A DNA stretch of 64,000 nt, taken from an uncultured Eubacteriales bacterium. GTDB lineage: Bacteria > Bacillota > Clostridia > Oscillospirales > Acutalibacteraceae. Shown here in pieces: positions 35,948-44,007 of the stretch (position 1 is the first letter of the stretch; each line of letters opens with the position of its first letter). Location: contig CAKSSJ010000003.1 in NCBI GenBank assembly GCA_934488615.1, positions 35,794-99,793 of the forward strand. The letters run 5' to 3'. The position numbers were made by a program, and so were the translations under genes. The notes under the pieces are model-generated. The model was given only the letters and a program-made list of their open reading frames with translations, was not told where the DNA came from and did not search any database.

Positions 35948-36892
35948 TTAATCCTTTTTGCAGAATAGCTTGTTATTCTCGGAATAAATCTCAAACGCGT
36001 TGTGAACGACCTCAAGCTCGCAGTTGCGCTGAATTCCGCCGAACTCACCGTCGATCGTCCAAGGAACATCCTGATTGCAGGTCACCTTGACCTTTTTCGT
36101 CTTGACGAGCATCATCTGAACTCCGTCATAATCCTGCTTAATCGCTTTTCCGAGCATCTTTATTGCGTCAAAATTGCTCTTCAAGCCCTTAACCATGAAC
36201 AGCTCCAGATATCCGTCATTGAGCTTGACGTCCTGGCGGTCAAACTTGAACAGTCCCGCAACCGATGTCGAATTGGAAACAGAGCCGAAATAGAAATCGT
36301 CCTCAACTACTCCGCCGTCGTACTCTATCTTCATATGGATCGGCTTGAAGCCGACGAGCATCGGAATAAAGCGGATCACGAAGCCGTTTATCATGTACGC
36401 GGCATGGCCGAACATGTTTTTCAGCTTCTGCGGCGTGCTGTAGGAAAGGTCGGTCGCGATGCCGAACGAGGCGATATATGTAAAATATTTTCCGTTGAAT
36501 TTTCCGAGGTCGTACGAATTCTTTTTGCCGCTTTGAATAAGGTCAGCCGACGCCCCCAGCTCGGTCGGTATACCGAGAGTGTTTGCAAGGTCGTTGGTCG
36601 AGCCTGACGGAAGATATCCTACGGGTATATTCTTGCCGAGTTTCATCAGCCCGTTGATGACCTCGTTGAGCGTTCCGTCGCCGCCGCAGCAGAGGATAAC
36701 GTCATAGTCCGCGCCCTCCTCCTTGACGATGGTTGTGGCATCGCCCTGACAGCGCGTGGTTCTGATTTCCGTCTCCCATTCGGGCGGGGAAAACTTTTTG
36801 ACTATCTCAAGCGCGCCCATACGTTTATTGTTGCGTCCTGCGCATGGATTGACTATCAAAAGCGCTCTCTTGCTGTCCATAAACTGCGGCAC
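35948..36892 (-). CDS. diacylglycerol kinase-family lipid kinase (YegS/BmrU-like)
   Basis: 314 residues. The nucleotide site shows LLIVNPCAGRNN and CCGGDGTLNEVING. GYLPSGSTNDLANTLGIP is the second family motif. The C-terminal beta-sandwich includes NDGYLELFMVKG and ends with VPWTIDGEFGG. It phosphorylates diacylglycerol or related lipids to recycle them into phospholipid synthesis. It is monocistronic. ATG 36892 is preceded by AAAGGGTG. Confidence 0.94.
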   Translation of the reverse strand: MPQFMDSKRALLIVNPCAGRNNKRMGALEIVKKFSPPEWETEIRTTRCQGDATTIVKEEGADYDVILCCGGDGTLNEVINGLMKLGKNIPVGYLPSGSTNDLANTLGIPTELGASADLIQSGKKNSYDLGKFNGKYFTYIASFGIATDLSYSTPQKLKNMFGHAAYMINGFVIRFIPMLVGFKPIHMKIEYDGGVVEDDFYFGSVSNSTSVAGLFKFDRQDVKLNDGYLELFMVKGLKSNFDAIKMLGKAIKQDYDGVQMMLVKTKKVKVTCNQDVPWTIDGEFGGIQRNCELEVVHNAFEIYSENNKLFCKKD

Positions 36893-37050
36893 ACCCTTTC
36901 TCGCAAAAGCCTTACATAGTAATTATATCAAATTCAACCCGCTTTCGTCAATGGCTTTTGTACAATTTGTTGCAATTATACAGCTGTTAAAGTTTTATTC
37001 GCGAATTTTAAAAATCAATTATATATTTATATAAAATATGCTCAAATTCA

Positions 37051-37079
37051 TTGACATATTTGCCTGAAATTGATAATAT
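37051..37079 (+). promoter_or_regulatory. promoter of M28 peptidase gene
   Basis: TTGACA (37051-37056), a 17 bp spacer and TAATAT (37074-37079). Confidence 0.75.
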
Positions 37080-37109
37080 ATACTATAAATTTGTTTTGGA
37101 GCTGATTAA

Positions 37110-38345
37110 ATGGACCTTCAAAAAATCATTGAGAAAAAACGCGAATCCGCGGAATATATGGTCAAGGAGATTACATATATCTGCAAGACCTTCGGAAAGA
37201 GAGATCCGGGATCGCAGGGAGAAAAGAAGGCTTGCGAATACATGGCGGAGGTTTTGAAAAAGGACTGCGGCTGTGACCGCGCGGACGTTGAATCATTCAG
37301 CGAGCACCCCGGCTCCTTTTACGGCTGGCTGTTCTTCACGATAACTTTTATCCTTGCCGCTGTTGTTCTCCTCTATTTTGCACCTGTTGCTTCGGTTATT
37401 CTTATTGCGCTCGGCTTGGCTATTGCGCTGAGCGAATTCGGCTTTTACCTCAAGGCGGTTGACATCTTCTTCCCGAAAAAGACGGGACACAACGTTACGG
37501 CAATCAAGAAGTGCAAGGGCGAGACCAAAAGAAGAATCATCTTCAACGGTCATCCCGACGCGGCATGGGAATGGCCCGTCAACTACGCTCTCGGCGGCGT
37601 CGGCTTTGAGGCGCACGCTCTTATCGGCTTCGGCGGCACGTTCTATTATCTCATTCTCGCGATAATTCAGCTCGCAAAATACGGCACGGTCGGCGCCGAC
37701 ATTTCAACTCCGCTCGGCAAGGCGGGACTTGTAGGACTTATCTTCGTTCCGTTCATTTTCGGACTTTATTTCATGGTTAATTACAGACGCGTTGTTGACG
37801 GCGCAAACGACAATCTCAGCGGATGCTACATGGGAATCGCTCTGCTCAAGGCGCTTAAGGATGAGGGCATTGAATTTGAAAACACGGAGCTCGGAGTTGT
37901 TCTGACAGGCTCTGAGGAGGCAGGTCTGAGAGGCGCAAAGGCTTGGTGCAAGGCGCACAAGGAGGAATTCAGCGACGTTCCGACCTTCATCTTTGCATAC
38001 GATACGATCCACGATCCTAAGCAGCTCATGGTAAATTACCGCGACCTCAACGGAACGGTCAAGGCTGACAAGGACGCTTCCGACCTCTTCATGGAGGCGG
38101 CAGAGGAGCTCGGAATTCAGTGCAAAAAGGGCATGGTTCCCCCTCTCGGCGGTTCAACGGACAGCGCCGCATTTGCTCAGGCAGGCATGCGCGCCGCAGG
38201 TATCACGGGACTTAACCACAAGCTCGAATCCTACTACCACACAAGACGCGACAGCTATGACAACATGAATCTTGACGGACTTGCCGATTGCTTTGCGGCA
38301 ACGGTAAGGGTTCTCGAGAAGTTTGACAACGGCGAGAAGCAGTAA
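37110..38345 (+). CDS. M28-family zinc peptidase with internal membrane segments
   Basis: 411 residues. Zinc-binding and catalytic positions of the M28 aminopeptidase fold are visible: GHPDAAWEW, the bridging Asp in VDGANDNLSG, the catalytic Glu pair in TGSEEAGLRGA, and a final His in GLNHKLESYYHTRRD. Two inserts are hydrophobic: about 72-112, with two membrane helices, and about 170-230, with one or two. The catalytic parts would therefore sit on one side of the membrane. Typical M28 enzymes are soluble or secreted; this membrane-embedded arrangement resembles a subgroup common in gut Clostridia. The substrate is probably small peptides. ATG 37110 follows TTGGAG. Confidence 0.88.
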   Translation: MDLQKIIEKKRESAEYMVKEITYICKTFGKRDPGSQGEKKACEYMAEVLKKDCGCDRADVESFSEHPGSFYGWLFFTITFILAAVVLLYFAPVASVILIALGLAIALSEFGFYLKAVDIFFPKKTGHNVTAIKKCKGETKRRIIFNGHPDAAWEWPVNYALGGVGFEAHALIGFGGTFYYLILAIIQLAKYGTVGADISTPLGKAGLVGLIFVPFIFGLYFMVNYRRVVDGANDNLSGCYMGIALLKALKDEGIEFENTELGVVLTGSEEAGLRGAKAWCKAHKEEFSDVPTFIFAYDTIHDPKQLMVNYRDLNGTVKADKDASDLFMEAAEELGIQCKKGMVPPLGGSTDSAAFAQAGMRAAGITGLNHKLESYYHTRRDSYDNMNLDGLADCFAATVRVLEKFDNGEKQ

Positions 38346-38354
38346 AATTAAAAA

Positions 38355-38412
38355 ACAATCTCCGCTGCGGCGAATGAAAAACTCATTCAAAGTAACGGAG
38401 GTTATTTTTTTT
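38355..38412. terminator. bidirectional terminator, M28 peptidase / flavin reductase
   Basis: TCTCCG and CGGAGGT form the outer stem and GAATGA/TCATTC the inner one. T- or A-runs flank both sides. Confidence 0.7.
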
Positions 38413-38425
38413 GCAAAAAATCTGC

Positions 38426-38980
38426 TTATTTGATTTTCTTGCCGTCGGAGAATGCCTGACCGACCTTCTCGCCGAGGCGGTAGTAGCCGAAGTTTGCGGG
38501 ATCGTAGGTTATCGGTGCAAACTTTGTGAGGTCAATTTTGCCGTCGGCATCGAGAATTTTCTCGTCTGCGCTGACGTTTATTATTCTGCCTATAAACTTA
38601 CCCTCGTCAACGGCCTTGATAAGTTCGCACTCCAGGGAAAGCGGGAGCTCGTTGATAACGGGAGCGTTGACGAATTCGCTCTTGGTCGTTGTGAAGCCGG
38701 CTTTTTCCATCTTGTTCGGCTCTTTATTTGCCGAAACTATTCCGACATAGTCGCACTCGACAACATGCTCAGCGTCGCCGACAGCAACGGTGAAAGCCTT
38801 GGTTTTATTGATATTGTCCGTCGTTTTGTGCGAGCCGAGGTCAAATATTATCTCGTCACCGCCGATGATTCCGCCCCATGCGGCATTCATGGCGTTCGCC
38901 CTGCCGTCCTCATCGTAGGTCGCGATGATCATGACGGGCTGAGGGTAAAGATAGGTCTTAGCTCCGAAATTCTTTCTCAT
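38426..38980 (-). CDS. flavoredoxin-type flavin reductase family protein
   Basis: 184 residues from ATG 38980 behind AAAGGAG; a GTG three codons upstream lies in the spacer. The split-barrel FMN-binding start YPQPVMIIATYDEDGRANAM and GSHKTTDNI followed by FTVAVG are typical of the flavin reductase/flavoredoxin family. CDYVGIVSA and the C-terminal YDPANFGYYRLGEKVG agree. It binds FMN in the cytoplasm; the electron acceptor is unknown. The HxlR regulator gene lies 27 bp upstream in the same direction and likely shares its transcript, suggesting a redox-related role. Confidence 0.93.
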   Translation of the reverse strand: MRKNFGAKTYLYPQPVMIIATYDEDGRANAMNAAWGGIIGGDEIIFDLGSHKTTDNINKTKAFTVAVGDAEHVVECDYVGIVSANKEPNKMEKAGFTTTKSEFVNAPVINELPLSLECELIKAVDEGKFIGRIINVSADEKILDADGKIDLTKFAPITYDPANFGYYRLGEKVGQAFSDGKKIK

Positions 38981-39007
38981 AAGAAACACTCCTTTTATAT
39001 TTATAAT

Positions 39008-39337
39008 TTAATCTTTAAAACTGTTTTTATACTCCGTGCCCCATTTTTCCATTGCGTCCATTATCGGGCGCATCGACTCACCCAAGGGCGAGAGCGCATA
39101 TTCGACCCTCGGCGGCACCTCGGCATAGACGGTTCGGGTAATTATTCCGTCCGACTCCATTGAGCGCAGGCTGTCCGTCAGCACCTTCTGGCTGATTCCC
39201 TCTAAATTTCTTTTCAGCTCATTGAACCTCCACGGCCGCATGAGCAGATTTCTGAGAATAAGTATTTTCCATTTACTGCCGATGAGTGAAACCGTTGTCG
39301 CAACGGGACATGCAGGCAATTCTTCCTTAGTAAGCAT
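39008..39337 (-). CDS. HxlR-family transcriptional regulator
   Basis: 109 residues from ATG 39337; an earlier ATG at 39355 overlaps the ribosome site AAAGGGG. The HxlR winged helix is complete: ACPVATTVSLIGSKWKILIL, RFNELKRNLEGISQKVLT, and the wing YAEVPPRVEYALSPLG. Cys10 sits where YodB- and HypR-type members carry their redox-sensing cysteine, so thiol or electrophile sensing is plausible. It is divergent from the MBL-macrodomain-sirtuin operon, with a palindrome between the two promoters. It probably controls both its own unit, with the flavin reductase, and that operon. Confidence 0.92.
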   Translation of the reverse strand: MLTKEELPACPVATTVSLIGSKWKILILRNLLMRPWRFNELKRNLEGISQKVLTDSLRSMESDGIITRTVYAEVPPRVEYALSPLGESMRPIMDAMEKWGTEYKNSFKD

Positions 39338-39383
39338 GTAACATTCCCCTTTCATTTTGCATCAAAGTATCATGTTATATTCA

Positions 39384-39482
39384 ATTATAATCTATTGCCC
39401 GAAAGTTTGCAAGAGGTTACTTTAAGGTAACTATGTAATAAAAAAGTGCGTACTTTACAGGGTGATTTTCGTGCGTTAGAAT
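39384..39482. promoter_or_regulatory. divergent promoters and HxlR operator
   Basis: On the minus strand, TTGCAA (39412-39407), 17 bp and TATAAT (39389-39384) for hxlR. On the plus strand, TTTACA (39454-39459), 17 bp and TAGAAT (39477-39482) for the MBL-like gene. Between them lies the 16-bp palindrome GTTACTTTAAGGTAAC (39416-39431), with one mismatched pair: the likely HxlR-type operator. Confidence 0.7.
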
Positions 39483-39523
39483 GATGTCAGACCTTAGGTC
39501 AAAACACTTTTGGAGGTAATACC

Positions 39524-40315
39524 ATGAACAAGACATCATTCACAACCGTTGCTCTCAAAAAGGGAGAAATGAACATCTACGACTTCGGCGGCATCAGACT
39601 GCACGCATACAAGACCAACGACTTCATTGACAATGAGGTTTTTATTGTTGAAAAAAGCGGAAAAGCTGTTATAATTGAATCACCGTGCTTCTTCGATAAC
39701 AACAGCGAGCTGACGGAATACCTCAAGGACGTTGAGGTTGCGGGTATGCTCATCGCCTACCACGGCGCAGGCGGAACATTTCTCCCCGACGTGCCGAAGT
39801 ATGCAACGGCAAACGCTGTTGATTATTCCGAAAACGGCGGCGGAAAGGCGCTGATAACAAGCTTTATGAACGCTTTCGGCGATATCTTTGACAAGAGCGT
39901 TCATAAGGTAACAAATATTATCGGCGAGGGAAAAATCAGCATCGGCGGAATCAACTTTGTTATCACTCAGACGCATGAGGCGTTTGACATTGAAATCCCC
40001 GAGATCAACGCAGTTTACACCCACATGCTCGGTCACGACTGCCACTCGATCGTTGCGGGAAAAGCGCACGCTGACGGCATCATCGCCCAGCTCAACGGCT
40101 ACATTGCCAAGGGCTACGACCTGATCCTTACCTCGCACTACACGCCCGAGGATCTGAAGGACGCACAGACAAAAATTGACTATCTTGAAAAATTAAAAAA
40201 GCTTGCCGCAGAATGTCCCGATTCCGACAGCTTTAAGAAAATGGCCGAAAAGGAATACCCCGATTATTCGGGTCAGAACTATCTCGACATGACGGCAGGT
40301 TTTTTCTACGCATAA
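39524..40315 (+). CDS. metallo-beta-lactamase-like fold protein
   Basis: 263 residues. The order of elements (VFIVEKSGKAVIIESPCF, IAYHGAGGTFLP, GGINFVITQTHEAFDIEI, YTHMLGHDCHSIVAGK, LILTSHYTPED) follows the metallo-beta-lactamase fold. The canonical HxHxDH is replaced by YHGAGG; His remains in TQTHE, GHDCH and TSHYT. Metal binding is thus altered or partial. It starts behind TTTGGAGG and lies 12 bp before the macrodomain gene, so it is first in a three-gene operon. The role is unknown; position suggests it belongs to the ADP-ribosylation/redox response. A simple hydrolase acting on an ester or thioester is one possibility. Confidence 0.75.
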   Translation: MNKTSFTTVALKKGEMNIYDFGGIRLHAYKTNDFIDNEVFIVEKSGKAVIIESPCFFDNNSELTEYLKDVEVAGMLIAYHGAGGTFLPDVPKYATANAVDYSENGGGKALITSFMNAFGDIFDKSVHKVTNIIGEGKISIGGINFVITQTHEAFDIEIPEINAVYTHMLGHDCHSIVAGKAHADGIIAQLNGYIAKGYDLILTSHYTPEDLKDAQTKIDYLEKLKKLAAECPDSDSFKKMAEKEYPDYSGQNYLDMTAGFFYA

Positions 40316-40327
40316 AGGAGCTTAAAC

Positions 40328-41107
40328 ATGACACAGGCAGAAAGACGAATCTATTTAATCAAATATCTTTTGAACGAGCAAAAGCAGTATTCGCACATGG
40401 AAATTCCGAGCGAAGCAAACGAACAGAAGCGGTTGCTCAGAGGGCTTTTAAACATTCGTCCGCCCATGCCTGTTAGCGAGGATTTTATCGCCGTTCAGGA
40501 CGAATACCTCAGGGAGGAGCTTGAGCGCAGGGGCATAACGGACTACAAAACGCTGTCTCCTGCCGCCGACGGTATCTATCTTTGGCAGGGCGATATTACA
40601 ACGCTTAAATGCGATGCCATAGTCAACGCCGCCAACAGCAAAATGCTCGGCTGCTTCTGCCCAAACCACAGGTGCATTGACAATTGTATTCACACCTTTT
40701 CGGGCGTTCAGCTTCGCCTGGCATGTGACGAATTGATGAAAAATCAGGGCTTCGACGAGCCGACGGGCAGGGCAAAAATTACCCCTGCATTCAATCTGCC
40801 GTGCAAAAATGTTATCCACACCGTCGGACCGATCGTCAGCGGCAGACTGACGGAAAAGGACTGCGAGCTTCTTCGCTCCTGCTACCGTTCGTGCCTTGAA
40901 ATTGCGGAAGAAAACAAATTAAAAAGCATCGCTTTTTGCTGTATCTCAACGGGTGAATTCCATTTTCCGAACCGTGCCGCCGCAGAGATCGCCGTTGACA
41001 CGGTAAAGCAATACAAGCAAAAAAATCAAAGCGGTATCGAGGTGATATTCAATGTTTTCAAGGATGAGGATCACGAAATCTACAGGGAGCTTCTCGAAAA
41101 AAATTGA
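40328..41107 (+). CDS. zinc-dependent macrodomain protein-ADP-ribose hydrolase
   Basis: 259 residues. An N-terminal helical segment of about 75 residues precedes the macrodomain: DAIVNAANSKMLGCF, then the zinc-ligand region CPNHRCIDNC (a Cys-His-Cys set typical of the bacterial Zn-Macro class), HTFSGVQLR, NVIHTVGP and SIAFCCISTGEFHFP. This class, first described with SirTM in Staphylococcus and Streptococcus, removes ADP-ribose from the lipoylated GcvH-L target. Its gene overlaps the sirtuin gene by 56 bp, so writer and eraser are made together. Ribosome site AAAGGAG. Confidence 0.95.
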   Translation: MTQAERRIYLIKYLLNEQKQYSHMEIPSEANEQKRLLRGLLNIRPPMPVSEDFIAVQDEYLREELERRGITDYKTLSPAADGIYLWQGDITTLKCDAIVNAANSKMLGCFCPNHRCIDNCIHTFSGVQLRLACDELMKNQGFDEPTGRAKITPAFNLPCKNVIHTVGPIVSGRLTEKDCELLRSCYRSCLEIAEENKLKSIAFCCISTGEFHFPNRAAAEIAVDTVKQYKQKNQSGIEVIFNVFKDEDHEIYRELLEKN

Positions 41108-41921
41108 ACAATTAAAGGAAGCGCTCAGCTCCGCCGACGCTGTGGTTATCGGCGCAGGCGCAGGACTTTCAACCTCGGCAGGCTTCAAATACGACGGCGA
41201 GCGCTTTCACAAATATTTTGCCGATTTTCACAGCCGTTACGGCTTTGACGACATGTATTCGGGCGGCTTTTACCGATACAAAACTCCCGAGGAGCACTGG
41301 GCATACTGGAGCAGATATATTTTTCTCAACCGCTATACCGACGCGCCGAACGACCTATACCGCCGACTTTTTGAGCAGGTGAAGAACAAGGACTATTTTG
41401 TTATAACGACCAATGTTGACCACCAATTTCAGAAGGCGGGCTTCGATAAAAAGCGGCTTTTCTACACCCAGGGCGATTACGGACTTTTTCAGTGCTCCGT
41501 CCCCTGCTGTCAGGAGACCTTTGACAATGAGGAAGTCATAAAGGCGATGTGCGAGCGTCAGCACGATATGAAAATTCCGTCCGAGCTTATCCCAGTATGT
41601 CCTCACTGCGGCGCACCGATGACAATGAATCTTCGCAGTGACGATAAATTCGTCGAGGACGAGGGCTGGCACAGAGCGGCGGAAAGATACGAAAATTTTC
41701 TTCGCACGAGAGAAAAGCAAAAAATTCTTTTTCTTGAGCTCGGCGTCGGCTACAATACGCCCGTGATAATCAAATACCCGTTTTGGCAAATGACCTTGAA
41801 GAATCCCAAGGCGACCTACGCCTGTATAAATTACGGCGACGCGGTCTGCCCTGCTGAGATTGAAAAGCAGTCGATCTGCATTGACAGTGACATCGGCAAG
41901 GTGATCGACGCAATAAAATAA
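41052..41921 (+). CDS. class M sirtuin (SirTM), protein ADP-ribosyltransferase
   Basis: 289 residues from ATG 41052 behind GAGGTG; an ATG at 41064 is less well spaced. The NAD site GAGAGLSTSAGF and TTNVDHQFQ are sirtuin-like. Where deacetylating sirtuins have the catalytic His, this protein reads YTQGDYGLFQC, with Gln, as in the SirTM class that transfers ADP-ribose instead of deacylating. A zinc ribbon (CSVPCC...CPHCGAP) is present. The known SirTM target is lipoyl-GcvH-L, made by LplA2; neither gene is in this window. Last gene of the MBL-macrodomain-SirTM operon, in the context of thiol-sensing regulation. Confidence 0.94.
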   Translation: MFSRMRITKSTGSFSKKIEQLKEALSSADAVVIGAGAGLSTSAGFKYDGERFHKYFADFHSRYGFDDMYSGGFYRYKTPEEHWAYWSRYIFLNRYTDAPNDLYRRLFEQVKNKDYFVITTNVDHQFQKAGFDKKRLFYTQGDYGLFQCSVPCCQETFDNEEVIKAMCERQHDMKIPSELIPVCPHCGAPMTMNLRSDDKFVEDEGWHRAAERYENFLRTREKQKILFLELGVGYNTPVIIKYPFWQMTLKNPKATYACINYGDAVCPAEIEKQSICIDSDIGKVIDAIK

Positions 41922-41929
41922 AACATATA

Positions 41930-41972
41930 TAAAATCCCTTGGCACTTGTATTTAATGTGTCAAGGGATTTTA
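41930..41972. terminator. bidirectional terminator, SirTM operon / aldo-keto reductase
   Basis: TAAAATCCCTTG and CAAGGGATTTTA form a 12-bp stem with a further GCAC/GTGT pairing. Confidence 0.8.
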
Positions 41973-41977
41973 TGTCC

Positions 41978-42827
41978 TTATTTCTTCACGTCCAAGAGTA
42001 ACGAACCCTGCGGCGGATTTTGTTTGATCGCTCCGACTATCGGGTGCGGAACATACAGCTCCTCGATATAATTCAGCTCGTCCTCGCTCAGCTTTATATC
42101 GAGCGCACCCACCGCCTCATCAAAGTATTTTGCCTTTGTCGCTCCGAGGATAGGCGAAGCCACTCCCCTCGCCCAGTGCCACGCAAGGGCTATCTGCGAC
42201 ATCCTGCAACCATGCTTTTCGGCAAGCTCGGCGACACGCTTTACAATTTCAATATCGTATTGCTCTGTCCTGTCATATTTGCCCATTGCGACACGGTCGG
42301 TTTTGCTCCTGAGCGAATCGGAATTCTAGGTTGGACGTGCAAGATGACCCGCCGCCAATGCGCTGTAAGGCATCAGCGAAACGCCCATCTGCTCGCATAT
42401 CGGGATAAGCTCCCTCTCGTCCTCGCGGTAAAGGAGATTATAGTGATTCTCCATCGCCGAGAATGGCGTCCAGCCGTTGTCTCTCGCCGCCAGCTGCATG
42501 TTATAAAACTGGTAGCCGTACATTGCCGAAGCGCCCAGGGCTCTGACCTTGCCTGCCTTAACAAGCGAATCGAGAGCCTCCATTGTCTCCTCAATGCTCG
42601 ATCCATACCTTTGAGGTAAGGAAAATTTCCTCCCTGGGTATGCCCGATTTTTGTATGGCAGAGCCGACCTCTTCCTCGTTAAAATATGCCTGCGCCGTGT
42701 CAATTGCACGGTAGCCCGTTTTGAGCGCGTCAAGAACGCATCTCTCGCACTCGTCCTTTGTTACCTGATATACACCGTAGCCGAGCTGCGGCATTTTTAC
42801 TCCGTTAGATAATGTTACATACATCAT
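41978..42827 (-). pseudogene. chimeric, disrupted aldo/keto reductase
   Basis: The 5' part (42827 to about 42600) encodes the first 75 or so residues of a 2,5-diketogluconate-reductase-type AKR (MPQLGYGVYQV, YRAIDTAQAYFNEEEVG, EEIFLTSKVW) and then stops at 42591. From about 42604 a different frame continues with the middle of a YajO/AKR11-type reductase (SSIEETMEALDSLVKAGKVR, AMENHYNLLYREDERELIP). This is broken by an in-frame TAG at 42326-42328, where a Trp codon is expected, and then resumes in frame to a normal C-terminus (ALAWHWARGVASPILGATK, YVPHPIVG). So two unrelated AKRs appear joined out of frame, with an added nonsense codon. It would yield no intact enzyme. It is the last gene of the flavodoxin operon. 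Confidence 0.85.
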
Positions 42828-42837
42828 TTCAATCACC

Positions 42838-44007
42838 TCATAAGCTGTTTTTGAACACCCGAACGACCTCTTCACGGGTAAGCGGCTTGTATCCGCCCTC
42901 CATGTGTACGGTCAGGTCGGCGAGCTTTTCGATGTCGTTTTCGGTCACACCGAGCTCTGTAAGGTTCATTACAACGCCGATCTCCTTCATCCAGTTCTCC
43001 ATTGCAAACAAGCCCTCATTTGCAACCTGCTCGTCAGTTTTGCCCTCTGCGTCAACATTCCAAACGTTCACGGCGAAGCGGCTGAACTTCTTAAGTCCGT
43101 AGGGCATGATGTATCTGTAATACGGGAGCGAGACTGCGGCAAGCGTCATACCGTGGGTCGCATTGGTGTATCCGCCGACAGCCTGACCGAGCATATGAAC
43201 CGTCCAGTCCGTTGACTTGCCCCTTGAAACAAGAGTGTTCAGCGCCCATGTCGCAGTCCACATAATGTTGCTTCTTGCCTCATAATCCTGCGGATTCTTA
43301 ACGGCAATGCGGCTTGAATGAATAACGCTTCTCATCAGACCCTCGCTGATATAGTCGCTCGTGTTGTCGTCCTCGCCCGAGAAATACTGCTCGCAGATAT
43401 GGTTGAAGATGTCATAAATTCCCGCAAACATCTGCTTCTGCGGCAGTGTGAAGGTATATGTCGGGTCAAGAACCGTGAACCTCGGCATGACCTCCTCGCT
43501 CGCGTAAACGTGACCGATCTTCTGCTTCGTGTCCTGATTGGTGATGACCGAGCCTGCGTTCATTTCCGAGCCTGTTCCTACCATCGTAAGCACACAGCCG
43601 ACAGGCACGATCCTGCAATCGGGCTCCTCAAAGCGGACATAGTATTTCTGCCACGGGTCATCGTTGCAGTTCACGGAAACGGCAACCGCCTTTGTGTAGT
43701 CGCAGACCGAGCCGCCGCCGACGGCAAGCAGAAGATCCGCGTTGTGCTTCCTTGCGATCTCAACGCCCTCGTAAAGCTTTGCAAGCGTCGGATTCGGCAT
43801 TACGCCCGATATCTCGGCAACGTCCTTGCCCGCTTTCTTCAATATCTCCGTAACTGTATCATAAATGCCGTTCTTTTTGATTGAACCGCCGCCGTAAACG
43901 AGGACGACGTTCTTTCCGTATTTCTTCAGCTCATCGCCGAGATTCTGCACAGCATTCTCGCCGAAATAGAGCTTTGTCGGGTTGCAGTATGAAAAATTAC
44001 CTAACAT
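42838..44007 (-). CDS. iron-containing alcohol dehydrogenase (BDH-like)
   Basis: 389 residues. The start FSYCNPTKLYFGENAV, the NAD(P) loop YGGGSIKKNGIYD and the PNPTLAKLYEG and AVGGGSVCDYTKA motifs are those of NADPH-dependent butanol dehydrogenases. The metal ligands lie in GIYDIFNHICEQY and in HMLGQAVGGYTNATHG. It reduces aldehydes to alcohols in the cytoplasm; the natural substrate is unknown. Its ATG directly follows the stop of the CMD-cupin gene (TAA ATG), showing tight coupling, and the broken AKR follows. Confidence 0.95.
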   Translation of the reverse strand: MLGNFSYCNPTKLYFGENAVQNLGDELKKYGKNVVLVYGGGSIKKNGIYDTVTEILKKAGKDVAEISGVMPNPTLAKLYEGVEIARKHNADLLLAVGGGSVCDYTKAVAVSVNCNDDPWQKYYVRFEEPDCRIVPVGCVLTMVGTGSEMNAGSVITNQDTKQKIGHVYASEEVMPRFTVLDPTYTFTLPQKQMFAGIYDIFNHICEQYFSGEDDNTSDYISEGLMRSVIHSSRIAVKNPQDYEARSNIMWTATWALNTLVSRGKSTDWTVHMLGQAVGGYTNATHGMTLAAVSLPYYRYIMPYGLKKFSRFAVNVWNVDAEGKTDEQVANEGLFAMENWMKEIGVVMNLTELGVTENDIEKLADLTVHMEGGYKPLTREEVVRVFKNSL

